A program made the position numbers and the translations under genes. This document shows positions 24,051-31,785 of a DNA stretch of 64,000 nucleotides, piece by piece (position 1 is the first letter of the stretch; every line of letters begins with the position of its first letter). The notes below the pieces were generated by a model. It worked only from the letters and a program-made list of their open reading frames with translations. It was not told the DNA's origin and searched no databases. Origin of the DNA: Nonomuraea sp. PA05. GTDB lineage: Bacteria; Actinomycetota; Actinomycetes; Streptosporangiales; Streptosporangiaceae. The stretch lies in assembly GCF_008086045.1 (NCBI RefSeq), contig NZ_VSEY01000001.1:1-64000 (forward strand), in the 5' to 3' direction.

Positions 24051-25658
24051 TCAGTGCGACCCGGTGAGGTCCAGGTCCTTGACCTTGGGGTCGCCCTCGT
24101 CGGCGAAGTAGTCGTCCTGGGCGGTGGCGTCCTTGCCGTCGGCCACCTTGGCGGCCTTGAAGATCACCGTGCCCACGACGGCCACGATCAGGTTGACGGC
24201 CAGCGCCAGGAACCCGGCGTAGATCGTCATCTTGGTGTCGAAGCCGAGGTTCGACAGCCCGAACGCCGAGCCGCCGAAGTGCTGCTTGCCGCTGGCCGGG
24301 TTCGGGATGAGGTAGAGCATCCACATGCCGGCCGCCAGGCCGAGCGCCCAGCCCGCGATCAGGCCGCCCTTGTGGAACCAGCGCGTGTACAGGCCCAGCG
24401 CCACCGACGGCAGCGTCTGCAGGATGATCACACCGCCGATGAGCTGCAGGTCGATCGAGAACTGCGGGTCGAGCAGCAGGATGCACGCCACCGCGCCGAC
24501 CTTGACCAGCAACGAGACGATCTTGGAGACGCCGGCCTCCTGGGCGTCGGTGGCGTTCTTGTTGATGTACTCGCGGTAGATGTTGCGGGTGAACAGGTTC
24601 GCCGCGGCGATCGACATGATCGCCGCCGGGACGAGCGCGCCGATGCCGACGGCCGCGTACGCCACGCCGGTGAACCAGTCCGGGAACATCTTGTCGAACA
24701 GCAGCGGCACGACGGTGTTGTTGTCGACCTTGCCGTCCGTCACGATCGGCTTCACGCCCGCGGAGATGGCCATGAAGCCGAGCAGCGCGATCAGGCCCAG
24801 CACCAGGCTGTAGGCGGGCAGCGCCGACATGTTGCGCTTGATCACGTTGCGGTTCTTGGAGGCCAGCACGCCGGTGAGGCTGTGCGGGTACAGGAACAGC
24901 GCCAGCGCCGAGCCGAAGGCCAGCGTCACGTACTGGAGCTGGTTGTTGGCGTTGAGGAAGATGCCGTCGCCGGCGTTGGGGGTGGCCGCGAACTTGTCCT
25001 GGGCCGCCTGGAAGATCGAGTCCCAGCCGCCCAGCCTGGCCGGGATGTAGATGACCGCGGCCAGGATCACGATGTAGATCAGCGTGTCCTTGACGAACGC
25101 GATCAGGGCGGGCGCGCGCAGGCCGGACTGGTAGGTGTAGGCCGCCAGGATCGCGAAGGCGATGATGATCGGCAGGTGCCCGGTGATGCCCATCGCCTTG
25201 AGCACGGCCTCGATGCCGATGAGCTGCAGCGCGATGTACGGCATCGTGGCGATGAGACCGGTGATCGCGATGAGGAGGGCGAGCGTCGGCGACCCGAACC
25301 GGGCCCTGACGAAGTCGGCGGGCGTGACGAATCCGTGCACGTGCGACACCGACCACATGCGGGCCAGCACCAGGAACACCAGCGGGTACACCACGACGGT
25401 GTACGGCAGCGCGTAGAAGCCGAGCGCGCCTGAGCTGAACACCAGCGCGGGCACCGCGACGAAGGTGTAGGCGGTGTAGAGGTCGCCGCCGACCAGGAAC
25501 CAGGTGATCCAGGAGCCGAAGCTGCGCCCGCCCAGCCCCCACTCGTTGAGGCTGGCCAGGTCGTTGGGCCGCCGCCAGCGCGCGGCGACGAAGCCCATGC
25601 CGCTGACGATCGCGAACAGCAGGATGAAGACGACCAGCTCGGTCGTGTGCCCGCTCAC
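24051..25658 (-). CDS. Sodium:solute symporter (SSS family)
   Basis: A 535-residue transporter with about 13 membrane segments. SSS family features include the GGRSFGSWITWFLVGGDLYTAYTF region and the later sodium-site helix (AVGIGALVPAAIMSIAAANLFTRNIYREY). Length and the paired DUF3311 gene match monocarboxylate-type uptake systems of actinobacteria; the substrate (short organic acid) is inferred. The GTG at 25658 overlaps the DUF3311 stop (GTGA). The acidic soluble tail after the last helix is ordinary. Confidence 0.9.
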   Translation of the reverse strand: MSGHTTELVVFILLFAIVSGMGFVAARWRRPNDLASLNEWGLGGRSFGSWITWFLVGGDLYTAYTFVAVPALVFSSGALGFYALPYTVVVYPLVFLVLARMWSVSHVHGFVTPADFVRARFGSPTLALLIAITGLIATMPYIALQLIGIEAVLKAMGITGHLPIIIAFAILAAYTYQSGLRAPALIAFVKDTLIYIVILAAVIYIPARLGGWDSIFQAAQDKFAATPNAGDGIFLNANNQLQYVTLAFGSALALFLYPHSLTGVLASKNRNVIKRNMSALPAYSLVLGLIALLGFMAISAGVKPIVTDGKVDNNTVVPLLFDKMFPDWFTGVAYAAVGIGALVPAAIMSIAAANLFTRNIYREYINKNATDAQEAGVSKIVSLLVKVGAVACILLLDPQFSIDLQLIGGVIILQTLPSVALGLYTRWFHKGGLIAGWALGLAAGMWMLYLIPNPASGKQHFGGSAFGLSNLGFDTKMTIYAGFLALAVNLIVAVVGTVIFKAAKVADGKDATAQDDYFADEGDPKVKDLDLTGSH

Positions 25659-25864
25659 TTCGTCATCCTGTAGACGATGGTGGTGCAGACGACGCCGACC
25701 GCGACGAAGGCGATCTGCAGCCAGTAGAAGAGCGGGAAGCCCAGCAGGCGCGGCTCGTCGGCGTTGAACAGGAACGTCAGCAACGGCAGCACGATAGGCA
25801 CGACGAGCAGCCAGTTCCAGGGGCTGCGGTCGGTGCGTGGCTGCCCGGGTTCCCCGGTAGTCAT
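25655..25864 (-). CDS. DUF3311 small membrane protein
   Basis: A 69-residue protein with two hydrophobic helices (WLLVVPIVLPLLTFLFN and FYWLQIAFVAVGVVCTTIVY), typical DUF3311. These proteins are nearly always encoded directly before an SSS symporter and are probably its accessory subunit. The ATG at 25864 has GGAGGG four bases upstream; an upstream in-frame TTG at 25924 would extend into a hairpin and is less likely. Confidence 0.85.
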   Translation of the reverse strand: MTTGEPGQPRTDRSPWNWLLVVPIVLPLLTFLFNADEPRLLGFPLFYWLQIAFVAVGVVCTTIVYRMTK

Positions 25865-25883
25865 CGTCCCTCCGATGAACGGA

Positions 25884-25912
25884 TCAGGACCCGGCTGTTG
25901 ACCGGGTCCTGA
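25884..25912 (-). promoter_or_regulatory. Stable hairpin in the leader of the DUF3311-symporter transcript
   Basis: Perfect 11-bp arms TCAGGACCCGG (25884-25894) and CCGGGTCCTGA (25902-25912), loop of seven bases. It ends ten bases before the ribosome site of DUF3311. No T-run follows. It could be an mRNA stabiliser, a protein-binding site, or part of translation control. Confidence 0.5.
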
Positions 25913-25989
25913 CGTGTGTGTCAATGGAGGGAGGTTAGCTTTTCGGGGATATTAAACCCAATGTCCGCCGTGTTACGGTTTGGCCTAAA

Positions 25990-26010
25990 TGTCGAGATGA
26001 AATCTCGGCA
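25990..26010 (-). terminator. Probable terminator after the CMD-like gene
   Basis: Stem around CGAGAT (25993-25998), loop GAA, ATCTCG (26002-26007), extended by three more pairs including one G-U. It lies 85 bases past the CMD-like gene stop, followed on the minus strand by ATTTAGG. The rest of 25913-26094 holds no gene. Confidence 0.45.
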
Positions 26011-26094
26011 TGTGAGACGGCATGCCGGGGCGGACCACGGAAACCCTAACGACGGGTGCGTGGTGAGCGGGATCGCCGATCGGCGAGCGGTCAT

Positions 26095-26724
26095 TTACTC
26101 GCGTTGAGCGGTCAGGTCCTCGGCGATGTCCCGGGCGCCGTACCCGTCGGGCGCCGCCACCTCCACGATCGGCTCCGGCCGGTCGTCGAACTCCAGCCGC
26201 AGCGCCCGCACCATCGTGGCGTGCATCTCGTACAGGCACGTCACGTACGTCAGCTCCAGGATCTGCTCGTCCGGCAGATGCCGCTTGAGCACGGCGAACA
26301 CCTCGTCGTGCACCCGGCCGCCGTCGAGCACCAGCGCGTCGGTGTAGGCCAGCACGGCCCGCTCCAGCTCGTCGAACAGGTCGCTGACCGCCCAGTGCGC
26401 GACCGCGCGCACCTTCTCCTCCGGCACGCCGAGCGCCCGGAGCTGCTTGCAGTGCTGGGAGTAGACGAACTGGCTCTGCCGCGCCCACCCGGCCCTGACC
26501 TGGCCCAGCTCGCGCAGCACCGGGTCCAGCGCGGTGCCCCGGTAGACCTCGAAGCCCTTGACGCAGTGCCGGAAGATCTTCGGGTCGAGCGCGAACACCT
26601 CCCACCAGTCGCCGGGCGAGCCGGTGGCCGTGCCCGAGCCGTCGGGCAGGATCAGGCGGTCGTGGAAGAACTGGACGACGGGATCGGTCATCTCCTCGCG
26701 CGGCACCCGCCGCAGGCGCGGCAT
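26095..26724 (-). CDS. Carboxymuconolactone decarboxylase (CMD/AhpD-like) family protein
   Basis: A 209-residue helical protein. The segment RQSQFVYSQHCKQLRALGVPEEKV is the CMD/AhpD-type core, with His and one Cys; the classic AhpD CxxC pair is reduced to a single Cys, so thiol-disulphide peroxidase-reductase chemistry is doubtful. It could act on aromatic or phenolic catabolites, given the coupled VOC protein. Its ATG shares one base with the upstream stop (TGATG). A hairpin follows. Confidence 0.8.
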   Translation of the reverse strand: MPRLRRVPREEMTDPVVQFFHDRLILPDGSGTATGSPGDWWEVFALDPKIFRHCVKGFEVYRGTALDPVLRELGQVRAGWARQSQFVYSQHCKQLRALGVPEEKVRAVAHWAVSDLFDELERAVLAYTDALVLDGGRVHDEVFAVLKRHLPDEQILELTYVTCLYEMHATMVRALRLEFDDRPEPIVEVAAPDGYGARDIAEDLTAQRE

Positions 26725-27272
26725 CAGAGCGTCCGGTCCGCCGCGGTGCGGGGCTCGTGCCGCACGTCGCCCGGCTGCCCCACCTGCCTGGTCCAGGCGG
26801 CGAACTCGACCAGGACCCCGTCGGGGTCCTTGAAGTAGATCGACCTGACGAACACGCCCTCGTGCATCTCCGGCGCCACGCCGAACTCGCTGTCGTCGTG
26901 GTTGAGCAGCACACCCACGTCGATGCCCTTGGCGACCAGCCGGTCGCGGTACTCCTCGATCCGCTCCGGCGGCACGTCGAAGGCGATGTGGTTCATCGAG
27001 CCGACGGCCGACAGCAGCTCGCCTCGGTCGGGCAGGTTCTTCGGCGCCGAGACGCCCGGCACGCCGTCGGGCGCGTCGGGGAACCAGAAGAAGGCCAGCG
27101 CGTTGCCGCCGCCGCAGTCGAAGAAGAAGTGCTGCCCCCAGCCCATCGGCAGCTCGATGGTCTTGATCAGCGGCATGCCCAGCACGCCGGAGTAGAAGTC
27201 GACGGTCTGCTTCATGTCCGAGCAGACCAGCGCGACGTGATTGACCCCGCGGAGCTCGAATTCGCTGTTCAT
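26724..27272 (-). CDS. VOC (glyoxalase/extradiol dioxygenase-like) family protein
   Basis: A 182-residue protein with two beta-alpha-beta-beta-beta modules: GVNHVALVCSDMKQTVDFYSGVLGM and MNHIAFDVPPERIEEYRDRL, and a late IYFKDPDGVLVEFAAW. His and Glu positions for a metal site are present (NHVAL, NHIAF, VEFAAW). The family includes extradiol dioxygenases, glyoxalases and epimerases. Pairing with the CMD-like gene suggests aromatic or keto-acid catabolism. AGGGAG lies about eight bases before the ATG. It is divergent from the SDR gene. Confidence 0.82.
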   Translation of the reverse strand: MNSEFELRGVNHVALVCSDMKQTVDFYSGVLGMPLIKTIELPMGWGQHFFFDCGGGNALAFFWFPDAPDGVPGVSAPKNLPDRGELLSAVGSMNHIAFDVPPERIEEYRDRLVAKGIDVGVLLNHDDSEFGVAPEMHEGVFVRSIYFKDPDGVLVEFAAWTRQVGQPGDVRHEPRTAADRTL

Positions 27273-27341
27273 GGTAACTCCCTACTTATCACAGGGCTTT
27301 CCCGAAAAACATGACATGAGGTGTCGGCTTTCCAGGACACG

Positions 27342-28241
27342 ATGAACCGCATGATCGTCGTAGTCGCGGGCGCGACCCGCGGAACGGGACGGGGCATCGC
27401 GGTGGCGCTGGGCGCGGCCGGAGCCACCGTCTACTGCACAGGCCGCAGCACCCGGGAGGGGCGCTCGGAGATGAACAGGCCGGAGACCATCGAGGAGACG
27501 GCCGATCTGGTCACCGCGGCCGGCGGCACCGGCATCCCGGTGCGCGCCGACTTCCTGGAGCAGGACCAGGTCGCCGCGCTGGCCGCGCGCGTCCGCGCCG
27601 AGCAGGGGCGGCTCGACGTGCTGATCAACGACGTGTGGGGCGGCGACCACCTCTGGGAGTGGGACACGCCGGTCTGGAAGCACGACCAGGACAAGGGCCT
27701 GCGCCTGCTCAGGCTGGCCATCGACACCCACCTCATCAGCAGCCGCCACCTGCTGCCCCTGCTGATCGAGAACGAGGGCGGCCTGGCCGTCGAGGTCACC
27801 GACGGCACCTGGGAGTTCAACCAGACCCGCTACCGGGAGAACGTCTACTACGACCTGGCCAAGATGTCGGTCAACCGGCTCGGCTTCGCCTGGTCGAACG
27901 AGCTGCGCCCGTACGGCGGCACCGGGCTGGCCGTGACGCCCGGCTTCCTGCGTTCGGAGGCCATGCTGGACAACTTCGGCGTCACCGAGGCCGACTGGCG
28001 CCAGGCCAAGGCGGACCCGGCCTGGATGGTCTCCGAGACCCCCGCCTACCTCGGCAGGGGCGTGGCAGCCCTGGCCCGGGACCCCGACCGGCAGCGCTGG
28101 TCCGGCAGGTCGGTGACCAGCGAGGAGCTGGCGGCGGCCTACGACGTGACCGACGTGGACGGCAGCCGCCCCCGCGTGTGGAGCTACATCACCGAGGTGC
28201 TGGAGCAGAACGGCGAGACCGGCTGGCAGGCCTACCGCTGA
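27342..28241 (+). CDS. Short-chain dehydrogenase/reductase (SDR)
   Basis: A 299-residue NAD(P)-dependent oxidoreductase. The nucleotide motif GATRGTGRG is near residue 10, followed by CTGRSTREG, whose Arg residues suggest NADPH. The active site reads VTDGTWEF and then YYDLAK (Tyr and Lys); the usual catalytic Ser is replaced by a Thr/Asp region, as in a known subgroup. Of three possible starts (GTG 27321, ATG 27342, ATG 27351) the middle one has AGGA at the best spacing. The 3' end overlaps the convergent WYL regulator by ten bases. Confidence 0.85.
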   Translation: MNRMIVVVAGATRGTGRGIAVALGAAGATVYCTGRSTREGRSEMNRPETIEETADLVTAAGGTGIPVRADFLEQDQVAALAARVRAEQGRLDVLINDVWGGDHLWEWDTPVWKHDQDKGLRLLRLAIDTHLISSRHLLPLLIENEGGLAVEVTDGTWEFNQTRYRENVYYDLAKMSVNRLGFAWSNELRPYGGTGLAVTPGFLRSEAMLDNFGVTEADWRQAKADPAWMVSETPAYLGRGVAALARDPDRQRWSGRSVTSEELAAAYDVTDVDGSRPRVWSYITEVLEQNGETGWQAYR

Positions 28242-29191
28242 CGCGGCTGGTCGTCGTAGAGACGGGCCATGCGGGCGGCGGCCTCGGCGACCATCGCCCG
28301 CAGCTCCGGCGGGTCCAGCACCTCCGCCTCCGGCCCGAACCGCAGCACCTGCGAGAACGCCACCGGCACCGACTCGACCTTCAGCCGCACGGTCCCGTCC
28401 GGCTGGAGCGAGGCCAGCGCGTCCTCCAGCGCGGCCGGGTCGGCGACGTGCCGCAACATGCGCCGCCCCCGCTCGCTCAGCCGCAGCGTCACCACCTCCC
28501 GCAGCAGCGACCGGGCGAACTGCGCGGCCTGCCCCGCCCAGAACGCCGCCAGGTCGAAGCCGGGATCCCGGTCGAACTGCTCCTCCAGCACCGAGATCTC
28601 GCCGAACCGGTGCACCCGGAAGATCAGGAACCGGGTCCTGAGCCGCGCCGCGAGATACCAGACGCCCGCCTTGAGCACGAGCCCGTACGGCTCCAGCACG
28701 CGCGGGTTGTCCTTGTAGACGGCCGAGACGCGCCGGTCCCGCCACACGGCCCTGGCCAGCGGCGCCAGCGCGGCAGGCGGCGGGTCGTCGCCCGCCCACC
28801 AGCCGGGCGCGTCGAGGTGGAAGCGCTGCGCGGCGGCGGCGGGGGCGTCGCGCAGCGCGGGGGACAGCGCGGCGGCCGCCTTCAGCCGGGCCGTGGCCGC
28901 CACGTCCTGCAACCCCATCTCGCGCAGCGCCGCCGGCACCCCCGACAGGAACAGCGCCTCGGCCTCGGCCCTGTCCAGCCCGGTCAGCCGGGTGCGGTAG
29001 CCGTCGAGCAGCCGGTAGCCGCCGCCCCGCCCCCGGTCGGCGTAGACGGGCACGCCCGCCTCCGCCAGCGCCAGCACGTCGCGGTGCACCGTGCGCTCGG
29101 ACACCTCCAGCTCCCTGGCCAGCTCGGCCGCCGTCATCCCGCCCCGGCCCTGCAGCAGCAGGACCAGCGACATCAGGCGTGCGGCGCGCAC
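28232..29191 (-). CDS. WYL domain transcriptional regulator (YafY/DeoR-like)
   Basis: A 319-residue regulator. An N-terminal winged helix ([31 protein letters not shown]) is followed by a WYL domain, here with LVLKAGVWYLAAR, and a WCX C-terminal part. WYL regulators sense nucleic acids or small ligands. Family comparison favours the GTG at 29191 (VRAARLMSLVLLLQG); an ATG at 29173 overlapping the hydrolase stop is the alternative. Either way it is translationally coupled to the CocE-like hydrolase. Confidence 0.85.
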   Translation of the reverse strand: MRAARLMSLVLLLQGRGGMTAAELARELEVSERTVHRDVLALAEAGVPVYADRGRGGGYRLLDGYRTRLTGLDRAEAEALFLSGVPAALREMGLQDVAATARLKAAAALSPALRDAPAAAAQRFHLDAPGWWAGDDPPPAALAPLARAVWRDRRVSAVYKDNPRVLEPYGLVLKAGVWYLAARLRTRFLIFRVHRFGEISVLEEQFDRDPGFDLAAFWAGQAAQFARSLLREVVTLRLSERGRRMLRHVADPAALEDALASLQPDGTVRLKVESVPVAFSQVLRFGPEAEVLDPPELRAMVAEAAARMARLYDDQPRQR

Positions 29192-30750
29192 AGCGGCAGC
29201 ACCACGGCGGAGGGGCGGTCGGGGGAGTGGAAGACCTCGACGTCGGCGGGCACCATCGTGCCGGCCGCGCCGAGCAGGTCGCCGGTGCCGTGGTTGCGGG
29301 CGATCGTCGGGTACGCCCCCGCCGCCACGTGCACCCTGATCCGGTGGCCGCGCCGGAACCGGTGGGCCATCGGCCACAGCTCGACGTGCACCCTGCGTAC
29401 CTCGTCCACCCCGCCTCCGAGGCGGCGCACGCCCTCGCACACGTTCATCGAGCGCCCGTCCGGATGCACGTCGCACACCCGCACCACCACGTCGGTGGAC
29501 GGCGTGCTGGACCGCACGAACAGCTCCGCGCGGACCGGCCCGATCATCTCCACGTCCGTCTCCAGCGCCGCCGAGCTGTAGACCAGCACGTCGCGGCGCT
29601 GCTCCAGCCGCCGCTGATCGCGCGGCCGGGAGTCGCCCAGCAGGACGGGGCCGCCGACCGACGGCGTCGGATGGGCCGGGTGGTAGCGGAATCGGTCGGG
29701 CTCCGCCTCCAGCGGCCCCTCGACGCCGAGCCCGGCCCCGCGCTGCAGGTGCCAGCGCTGCTCCCGCATGCCGGGCACCGGCCAGTCGGGCTCGTCGCGC
29801 CACTCCTCGGCGCCCGTCATGTAGATCCGCACCGGGTCGGGCCTCAGCCGGGAGCGGTCGCCGAGCAGGTGCGCGCGGAACCAGGCCGACGCCTCGGCCA
29901 TCGTCGGCCGGCCGTGCCTGGCGTCGATGTGGTACCAGGGCCCGATCGTCAGGTACGGCCGCCGGCCCGCCGCCCGCAGCGCCGCGTAGTCCTTGAGCTG
30001 CCACGGCAGGAACACGTCGTACCAGCCGCCCAGCATGGTGACCGCCGCGTCCACCTCGCCCACCCTGGCGGAGAAGTCGCGCTTGGCCCAGTAGGGGACG
30101 GCCGGGTCGGCGTGATGCGCGAGGAGGTCCTGGAAGAACGGCAGCGGATGCCCCGCCGAGGCCAGGTCGAGCTCCGCCATGGGACGGCCCGACAGGACCG
30201 CCCTGCGGGTGAGCCGGGGCGCGGTCAGCACCGAGGTGCTGCCGCCGAAGCGGCGGGACATGCCGTCGGTGAGCGTCGTCCAGCTCAGCGCCGACTCCAG
30301 CGCGAACGCGCCGCCCACGTACGCCGCGTCCCTGAACTGGGAGGCGGTGATCTGCAGGGCCATGGCCTTGAGCTCCGATCCGGCGTAGGGCGCGACGGCC
30401 CACTGGGTGTAGCCGAGATAGGAGGGGCCGAACATCGCGAACGAGCCACCGTACCAGGGCTGCTCGCGCAGCCAGGAAACGGTGGCCAGGCCGTCCTCGT
30501 GCTCGTCGCCGAGCGGGTCGAGCAGGCCGCCTGAGCCGAAACCGCCCCGGCAGCTCTGGATGACGACGTGGAAGCCCTGCCGGGCGAAGCCGCGGCCGTA
30601 GTACCAGCCGAACAGGCCGCGCCGGCCGTAGGGGGAGCGCATCAGGATGACGGGGGCCCGCTCCCCTCCCGGGGCGTAGTGGTCGGCCAGCAGTGTCACG
30701 CCGTCGGGCATCGGCACCGGTAGATCACGCTGGAGCCGTACGCGTCTCAT
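29173..30750 (-). CDS. CocE/NonD family serine hydrolase
   Basis: A 525-residue alpha/beta hydrolase of the cocaine esterase/X-Pro dipeptidyl-peptidase S15 family. Ser110 in GPSYLGYTQ is the nucleophile, GGWYDVF the Asp and GPWYH the His. Residues ~330-520 form the C-terminal jelly-roll (HRFRRGHRIRVHVAAGAYPTIARN). No signal peptide, so it is cytosolic. It probably hydrolyses an ester or amide such as a beta-lactam side chain or a lactone. No good ribosome site precedes the ATG; TATGTT lies 12 bases upstream. It overlaps the WYL regulator gene. Confidence 0.88.
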   Translation of the reverse strand: MRRVRLQRDLPVPMPDGVTLLADHYAPGGERAPVILMRSPYGRRGLFGWYYGRGFARQGFHVVIQSCRGGFGSGGLLDPLGDEHEDGLATVSWLREQPWYGGSFAMFGPSYLGYTQWAVAPYAGSELKAMALQITASQFRDAAYVGGAFALESALSWTTLTDGMSRRFGGSTSVLTAPRLTRRAVLSGRPMAELDLASAGHPLPFFQDLLAHHADPAVPYWAKRDFSARVGEVDAAVTMLGGWYDVFLPWQLKDYAALRAAGRRPYLTIGPWYHIDARHGRPTMAEASAWFRAHLLGDRSRLRPDPVRIYMTGAEEWRDEPDWPVPGMREQRWHLQRGAGLGVEGPLEAEPDRFRYHPAHPTPSVGGPVLLGDSRPRDQRRLEQRRDVLVYSSAALETDVEMIGPVRAELFVRSSTPSTDVVVRVCDVHPDGRSMNVCEGVRRLGGGVDEVRRVHVELWPMAHRFRRGHRIRVHVAAGAYPTIARNHGTGDLLGAAGTMVPADVEVFHSPDRPSAVVLPLCAPHA

Positions 30751-30771
30751 ATACCAACCAGTAACATAGCC

Positions 30772-30796
30772 GCCCCGGTGTGCGGTAGCCCGGGGC
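30772..30796 (-). terminator. Hairpin between the DUF4394 gene and the CocE-like gene
   Basis: GCCCCGG (30772-30778) pairs with CCGGGGC (30790-30796) across an 11-base loop, 14 bases past the DUF4394 stop. Likely terminator for that transcript. Confidence 0.55.
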
Positions 30797-30809
30797 AGTG
30801 GTTGCGCAA

Positions 30810-31685
30810 TCAGCCGAGCTGGACCGCGATGTCGCTGACCTGGCGGCTGGACGGGAACGTTCCAACCACGGTCGCGGCGCCGGTCAGCACGTTCACGGTG
30901 TAGAAGCGGTAGGCGCCGTCCGCCTTGAGCGTGGCGTAGCCGGTGTTCGCCACCGTCACGCCCTTCTTGAGCTGGCTGTAGACGTCGAAGCCCGCGTCAG
31001 CGGCGGCGTTGATCACTGGGTCCACGCCCAGCTTGCCCGTCGGCGCCAGGCTGCCCGCGTTGGCGGGCGACTGCGCCGAGACCTGGTCGGCCGTCGTGTC
31101 CACGTCGAACAGCGTGGTCGCGGTGGAGGCGTCGAGGTCGTTGTTGGTGTAACCGGCCCCCGTCACGCCCAGCGCGGTCGCGCCGGCGGTCGCGGGCGGC
31201 ACGGGCGGGTTGGTGAGCGTGCCGTCGTTGGCGGTCTGGCCCGCGGCGGGCGCGCCGTTCGGGTCGTCCAGGTTGTGCCGCAGGTTCTGGCCGGTGTCGC
31301 TGATGACGCGCAGCCGGTTGGCGGCGGGGTTGAAGTCGACGCCGAAGTTCTGGCCGTTCAGCGCCACGCTGAGCTGCGACACCTTGGTGGCCTTGGCCTT
31401 GCCGTCCACGGTGTAGACGCCGCCCTTGTCGCCCACCGCGTACAGCTTGCCGTTCTGCACGCGGTAGTCGATGCCGACGACCTTCATGTCGCCCTTGAGG
31501 CCGCTGATCTTGCCCACCCGGTTCACGCTCTTCGGGTTGCCCGCGTCGAAGGTGACCAGCTCGCCCATGGTGGTCAGGCCGGTGACCCGGGGGCCTTCGT
31601 CGCGGGTGTGCGCCTGCGCGGGCGAGGCCGCCAGTACCGCGCCCGCGCCGAGCACCGTAACGGCGAGCGCCAGTTGCTTACGCAT
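30810..31685 (-). CDS. Secreted DUF4394 domain protein
   Basis: A 291-residue exported protein. Residues 1-27 form a signal peptide (MRKQLALAVTVLGAGAVLAASPAQA). The rest is a DUF4394 beta-propeller-like domain: LVTFDAGNPKSVNRVGKISGL, KLYAVGDKGGVYTVD and GVDFNPAANRLRVISDTGQNLRHNLDD are typical. Function unknown; paralogues are found as cell-surface or extracellular proteins. AAAGGAG lies seven bases before the ATG at 31685. It follows the subtilase gene but a strong hairpin separates them. Confidence 0.85.
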   Translation of the reverse strand: MRKQLALAVTVLGAGAVLAASPAQAHTRDEGPRVTGLTTMGELVTFDAGNPKSVNRVGKISGLKGDMKVVGIDYRVQNGKLYAVGDKGGVYTVDGKAKATKVSQLSVALNGQNFGVDFNPAANRLRVISDTGQNLRHNLDDPNGAPAAGQTANDGTLTNPPVPPATAGATALGVTGAGYTNNDLDASTATTLFDVDTTADQVSAQSPANAGSLAPTGKLGVDPVINAAADAGFDVYSQLKKGVTVANTGYATLKADGAYRFYTVNVLTGAATVVGTFPSSRQVSDIAVQLG

Positions 31686-31746
31686 GGGATCTCTCCTTTG
31701 AAGGGTGTTGCCTTGCCTCCTTCTTCGCTCGGGACTCGGTCTTGGA

Positions 31747-31780
31747 TGTCGCGGGCCCGTCGCGCCGCGGGCCCGCGACA
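31747..31780 (-). terminator. Strong hairpin after the subtilase gene
   Basis: Perfect 13-bp arms TGTCGCGGGCCCG (31747-31759) and CGGGCCCGCGACA (31768-31780), eight-base loop, five bases past the subtilase stop. Confidence 0.75.
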
Positions 31781-31785
31781 CGTTC

